This document shows, in pieces, positions 59,096 through 64,000 of a stretch of 64,000 bases of DNA. The DNA is taken from NCBI GenBank assembly GCA_037501455.1, contig CM074858.1, positions 19,828,501 through 19,892,500 on the forward strand, given 5' to 3'. The stretch is from Lantana camara. Its lineage: Eukaryota > Streptophyta > Magnoliopsida > Lamiales > Verbenaceae. Both the position numbers and the translations under genes were made by a program. Within the stretch, counting starts at the first letter, position 1, and each line of letters opens with the position of its first letter. The notes under the pieces are model-generated. The model ran no database searches. It saw nothing but the letters and a program-made list of their open reading frames with translations, and was not told where the DNA came from.

Positions 59096-61562
59096 TGTAA
59101 CGCCCCGTTTTCCCAAAAAGTCAGGTACGACGTCACGAGAGAGTTTAATTTAGTAATTATGTGATTTATGTGACGTCGCATGTTAAGTGTGTCAACGTGA
59201 ATTTATCTTCCCCAGCATGAGTTAATTTCTTTTGTGACCTTGCTTGAGCATTTTCATGAATTTGGGGACTTAATTGCATTGGACCTAATTGAATAATTTT
59301 TATGGAATTGAACTTCATTGCATGACTTAAATAATGGAAGGATTTAATAGCAAATTGGCCAATTCTTTCTCCTTCTTAGCAGCATATCACGTAATGCATC
59401 TCCTTCATTCATACAAACATCACATACACTTTGTTCTTCCTTCCTCCTTCAACCGAACCAAAACCCTACCAAGAGAGGTGGGAGATTTCATCATTCAAGC
59501 ATCATAATTGTGGGATTTAGGATCATTGGAGCATCATCAACATCATCTCTTCATCTCATCATCCATTTCTTTCATTTGAGGTAATTTTGGAACTTTGGTG
59601 ATTTCTTGAATTTATGTGATAGATAGGGCTTGGCTTTGTATTGGTTAATGTGTGTATTTGTTGTGGGATATATGTTTAGGAACTTTAAGCTTAAGTTATT
59701 TGCATTCAACTTGTTGATTATGGACTTGGAAGCATGAGTGAGTATAGGGGTTTCATTTGATGATCTAATGTGGAAATATGTGTTTTTATGAGTTGTTGTT
59801 GCTCTATATGTAAGTTACTATGTTTATTGCTTGGAAAATATGCATTTGAACTTGATTTATTGGTGTTTTGGTTATTGCTGTTGTTGTGGCGTGGCTACTC
59901 TGCTGTTGTGCCCTGTTTTTTCCTGCTACGCACAGTTGACACGGGCGTGTCAACTTTGCCTTGTACAGTGTGACACGGGGGTGCAGGTTGGTCTGGGTTT
60001 TCTGTACCGTGACACGGGGGTGTCACGGTTTGCCTTGTTTTGGTGACATGGGCGTGTCACCTTCTTTTCTCGCTTTCGACCGCTGTACTATGACACGGGG
60101 GTGTCACGGTTTGCCTTGTTTTGGTAACACGGGCGTGTCACCCTCTGTTTTCATGCTTGTGTTGGTTGCATGCTACTGTACATGCATGGGTTTTATGTGT
60201 ACTGGTTACGTATTAATTGTTATTTGGTTTAATTGTTATATGATTTAATTTCCTAATAGTGCACATGAACATAATCTTATCTTTTACATATTCATATCAT
60301 GATTATTGCATTGTCGAGCGTCTATCTGGTCATTATTGAGTCTCCTCTCACGAGTACACATTGTTTCCTTTCTTGTCCAGTTCTTCTCGAGGGCAGAGAT
60401 CATCGATCGAGTGAACACTTTCTTGCTCGTCGTTTTGTTCTGTTACTTGTCAGGTGAGGTTTAATTTCTAGATACATAGAACCATTACAACCTTTACGTG
60501 AACATTCGGCCAAAAGGTATCTATATATCTATAGTTTTCTAAACTCTATTGATTTTTCCACTGCTCTATTGAAATTGTACTGTATTGACTGATTGATTGA
60601 TTGATTGATTGACGGTTTTGGCGAGTATATTGTACAGCACTGTGGGCCCGAGGATAGTGACTTGAGCCAACCGAGGAAGCATGGGCTGACGGGTAACTCT
60701 AGCACTATCCTCACTAAACTGGGATGACCCCTGAATCCACTAGGAGATTAGTGGAGGAAGGAGTTCCGGGCTTAGGGAATCATGAACCCTCTGCCCAGAC
60801 TGACTGGATGGCGAGGCCATGCAATCCCCCATCACCCGGAGGAAGAAGGATGCACTGAAACTGTTAATTGTGTACTGTAAATAGATTGCTTGATCACCTA
60901 ATCACTTAATAACTGAATGAGGGTACACAGTCGGAGAAAGGTTGGAGATTTGCCCTCACTCGCCGGGCCACTGATTGATTGATTGATTGAAATTGACGGA
61001 AGTATGTAATCTGATAGTTGTAATCTCGGGCGAGTTCTAAGTATTTTGAACCTATTTCGTTTTCTGTTATAAAACCTTACCCGAGGTTACGACTTGCATG
61101 TTATCTGCGCTTATATATTATTATCCCCCTCGCTCAGTCTTGTGGAGACTGACACGTCACTTTTCAGTTTTGCAGGTGGTGTGCTAGGCGGGTGTCAGAG
61201 TTGTATCTTGTCTTTCCCTTCGAGTCTTGTTCCAGTCTCTCCACTTACACTCACTGCATATTGTATTTTAACTACTGTATTGAATTTGCTATTGGATTGG
61301 TATGCTATTTATTGAATTAGTAGAACCTGTGTTTACTTTCCTTGAACTTGCATTCATTTTATTGATACTGATTAGGTAATTGCCTTACTTCCGCACCTTG
61401 GTCATTGTTGAATGTTTCCGGGTTAGATTCCGCCTAGCTAGGACTGTCTTTTCATTGTCTTCCGTTCGCTGTGAGTTTAGTTCATGTATGGATCATTCCA
61501 TTTCATATGTGGACCGAACTCACAGTGCGGGGGATGTAGTGCTCACGTCACGGGGTGCTACA
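59096..61562 (+). mobile_element. Solo LTR G (2467 bp) of a gypsy family
   Basis: TGTAACGCCCCG to GGGGTGCTACA with a 5 bp duplication. AGTGCGGGGGATGTAG (61524-61539) lies 23 bp before the end. It contains six GC-rich hairpins (59937-60142), TGAT-type tetranucleotide runs (60587-60612 and 60972-60991), a donor-like GAGGTAATT (59578-59586) and an acceptor-like TTTTCAGTTTTGCAG (61161-61175). No internal region and no genes. Confidence 0.9.
59937..60142 (+). repeat. Six hairpins with GGGC/GGGG loops in LTR G
   Basis: Inverted repeats at 59937-59952 (TGACAC/GTGTCA), 59970-59987 (degenerate), 60007-60028 (perfect CCGTGACAC/GTGTCACGG), 60042-60061, 60091-60106 and 60123-60142. Each has a 4-base loop GGGC or GGGG. 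Pairs are separated by the linker TTTGCCTTG. Confidence 0.85.
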
Positions 61563-61567
61563 GCTTG

Positions 61568-61783
61568 CCTGTTTCTTTATGTGTGCATGATTATGTGGTT
61601 AGCTCCCCTCTTGGTGGTAGTTTGTAACTTGCAGGGTTTTTCGGGATTATCCGGTTAGCTTCGAAGGCCGAGTCTTTCTTGCAGAATTGATTGAGATGCC
61701 TATGCAGAGATATGATGTTATTCTGGGAATGGATTGGTTGTATGAGCATGGGTCTAAGATGGATTGTCGAGAAAAGAAAGTTT
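61568..61783 (+). pseudogene. Protease fragment of the gypsy relic
   Basis: Codons in the frame of 61681 read [20 protein letters not shown], then DCREKKV. This matches the segment after the active site in chromovirus D protease (about 38080-38180). The catalytic aspartate and zinc knuckles are missing, so an internal deletion joined gag and protease before LTR G inserted. About 100 bp at 61568-61670 is unassigned. It is cut at 61783 by LTR H. Confidence 0.75.
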
Positions 61784-64000
61784 TGTAACACCCCGATTGC
61801 TCGACCATACAGGTACGCGCGTCACACGAGTGAGTTTTGGGATTTAGGATTTATTTAACTCGAATTCTTGTGAATTATATGATTTATAAATCCTCCTTTC
61901 GTGTGTTTGATTACGTGAGTTGTGTATTTATTTTTCCCGAACATGATTTATGTGTCTAATTATTTCTCATTTTGAGAATTACATATTTAATTGTCCTTAA
62001 TTGCAACTTTGTGTAATTCTTGAACTTAATTGGTAAGGACTAAATTGCCACATTCATATCTTTTATACTTGATTGCATTCATTTAAATTATCAAGGACCA
62101 AGTTGTAATTTCCCCTTTTCCTCCTCTCCTCATTCACGATATATCACATATACATATACATACATACACTTCTTCTTCATCTTTCATACACAAAACAAAG
62201 CAAGAACCCTTCCTTTCTCTTCTCTCCCAATTCCGATCCAACCAAGGAAGCAAGAGCCAAGGGATTCTTCCATCTTCACCAAGAATCAATCTCCATCTCT
62301 ACTTCTCTTCTTTTCCTCCACTCCTCTTCTCATTCAAGGTAAGGGCATGTATATATATTAGTAAATCTTAGAGTATGTTAGGGCTTTGCATCCCATGAGA
62401 TTATATGAATCATATATGATGATCTTGAGTTGGTTTTGTGCATCTTAATCATGAGTTTCATAAAATTTGAAGCATGAATGATCATATTCAATTTAAGGGT
62501 TTCTTGATTGGTTTTGATTGGATTAAAGCATAAATTCTTGGACTAATTGTTACCAAAATGATGTATTTAAGATATAAGCATGTTGGTTGATGTTTTTGGT
62601 GCTTTTGGTTGAGGTTTGAGGTGATTGGGTTGTTTGGTCTTTCCCTCCCGCGAGTTTTCCCTATTCTGCTACGTTTTTCTTGCCCAAAAGGACTACCCGG
62701 GCGGGTAGTTTTTTGTACTGAAAAGTACCCGGGCGGATACTTTAGGGCAGGAGGGTTTCTGCACTCTTTTTCCCCTCCCAGGTAGATTTTGCCTTGTATT
62801 TTCCCCAGCCGGGTACTCTCTCATCCGAACTCCATTTCACCTAATTTTTGAACCGTTGGAAACCTTTTGAAGTCTAGAAGAACTCCAATTGGAATCACCT
62901 CATTATCCTTTCTAGTTTGTGAGATATAATCAATTCTTTTTGGTGTCGCCACGTTACCGACAATCTGCTCTTACCCAACTTCGGATCTACGCCATTTTCA
63001 CCTCACTTTGAACCAAAAGTCGAGACACATACCATTTTAAAGGCCTATGTGTCTATTTTCATCTCCAACAAACAAAACTCCATTTTAACTTCTATAACTC
63101 AAGATAATCCCATTTTGCTACAGCTTGTGCATCCCCGAAAACTGTCAGCTTTTCCTAAACTTCACCAAAACATCTCTTCTTGCATTCCTTTCACCCCTTT
63201 GGCTCCCGTATGTGAATTATGTGAATTATATGATTGCTACATTGATAAATATACTCTTTTTTGACATTCCTTGGTTCTTATTTGCTTAAGTTGATGGTTC
63301 GCATCGTGATAAATGTGAAATGGCTTTAGTTGGTTGAATGGCTTGAATACGTAACCTCCTTGAGTTTCATTGCATCTCTTAAGAGTTAATCTAATGTCAT
63401 ACTTGTTTAAGTGCTACTTTCTTGCTAAGTGATTTATTTATGAAGGTGTTGATATGTGTTGAGGTGTTGGTATTGTCTTATCTATTTACGTGAACATGAC
63501 CACAACATTTCCATGCCTTTTATGCTTTCATTGGGTATCGTATCATCTCATGACATGTCACACCATTTCATGATCATTCGCCGTGCGTCCTACTTGGTTC
63601 CATTATTGAGTCGTGTCTCACAAGTACACCATGTTTCCTTTCTTGTTCAGTGTTCTCCTCGATGGAGACTTTCAAGCCTGTGGTTCTTCTCCTGCTTCAT
63701 TCTAGCACTTGGAGGTAAGGGCTTTTCTTTATAAATGACCTATGAAGTAAAATTATGCCAAATGGTTTTCATATTAAAGTTAACCATATCTTTTATACCT
63801 GCTATGTACCGGTAATGTTTTATAAATCCTAAATGTGTTACCCTGAGCCTGTTTTGCGAGATCCTACTATTGCCCCCGGCTCTTCTAGCTCTGGACTAGC
63901 CGGAGTGGTTCCTGTTCCTATTCCTGGGGCCCAGGGGCTTGTGTATTGAGTGATCCGGGGAGGTATCGGGCCGACGGTGATCTCTTGCACAAGTTCCACA
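61784..64000 (+). mobile_element. 5' part of gypsy LTR H (runs off the window)
   Basis: Starts TGTAACACCCCGATTG after the protease relic, as in the other members of this LTR superfamily. It contains a strong donor-like CAAGGTAAGG (62335-62344) and hairpins with GGGC loops at 62692-62709 and 62724-62741. A further CTTGGAGGTAAGG lies near 63710. No coding sequence visible. Whether it is solo or part of a full element lies beyond the window. Confidence 0.85.

Overview
This is plant (angiosperm) repeat-rich DNA. I find no host gene, rRNA or tRNA. Almost every base can be assigned to an LTR retrotransposon, a solo or broken LTR, or a small parasite inside one of these. The plant origin rests on Tekay-like chromoviruses with a C-terminal chromodomain, Ty1/copia elements, initiator-Met tRNA primer sites (TGGTATCAGAGC), a TRIM and a Mutator-like element with a 9-10 bp target duplication. 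The species cannot be read from the sequence.

Layout. 1-393: 3' end of a plus-strand gypsy LTR that cut into the next element. 394-16573: chromovirus A (minus strand), a decayed Tekay-like element whose gag is split by a 4.1 kb solo LTR (6237-10326, duplication ATAAA). Its 5' LTR is shared with a fragment of a second copy (16574-16797). 16798-18017: truncated copia LTR. 18018-47397: a minus-strand copia element with 194 bp LTRs (copia-1), split by chromovirus D (21029-45406, plus strand, duplication CCTGC). The 5' LTR of D is itself split by a 10.1 kb non-coding copia-type element (copia-2, 24667-34797, duplication GCCTC). 47398-51292: partial Tekay-like LTR carrying a Mutator-like element with a GC-rich insert and a 467 bp TRIM. 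51309-58883: element E, with 3.4 kb LTRs, an internal region of only about 480 bp and a tandem duplication. 58884-61783: relic gypsy gag and protease pieces split by solo LTR G (59096-61562, duplication GCTTG). 61784-64000: start of another gypsy LTR (H), inserted in the same relic.

Function. Chromovirus D has the complete domain order (gag, two zinc knuckles, protease, reverse transcriptase, RNase H, integrase, GPY module, chromodomain) but carries five nonsense codons and one frameshift. Between its primer site and gag, D and its relative A both keep an extra open reading frame (ORF0), which I regard as the most interesting protein-level signal. The main non-coding signals are: an array of ten 7-bp-stem hairpins in the copia-2 leader; GGGC/GGGG-loop hairpin clusters in LTRs G and H whose stems differ while the loop is kept; a six-fold G-box cluster abutting a TATA box in copia-2; and a 3'-splice-site-like block placed similarly in several gypsy LTR families.
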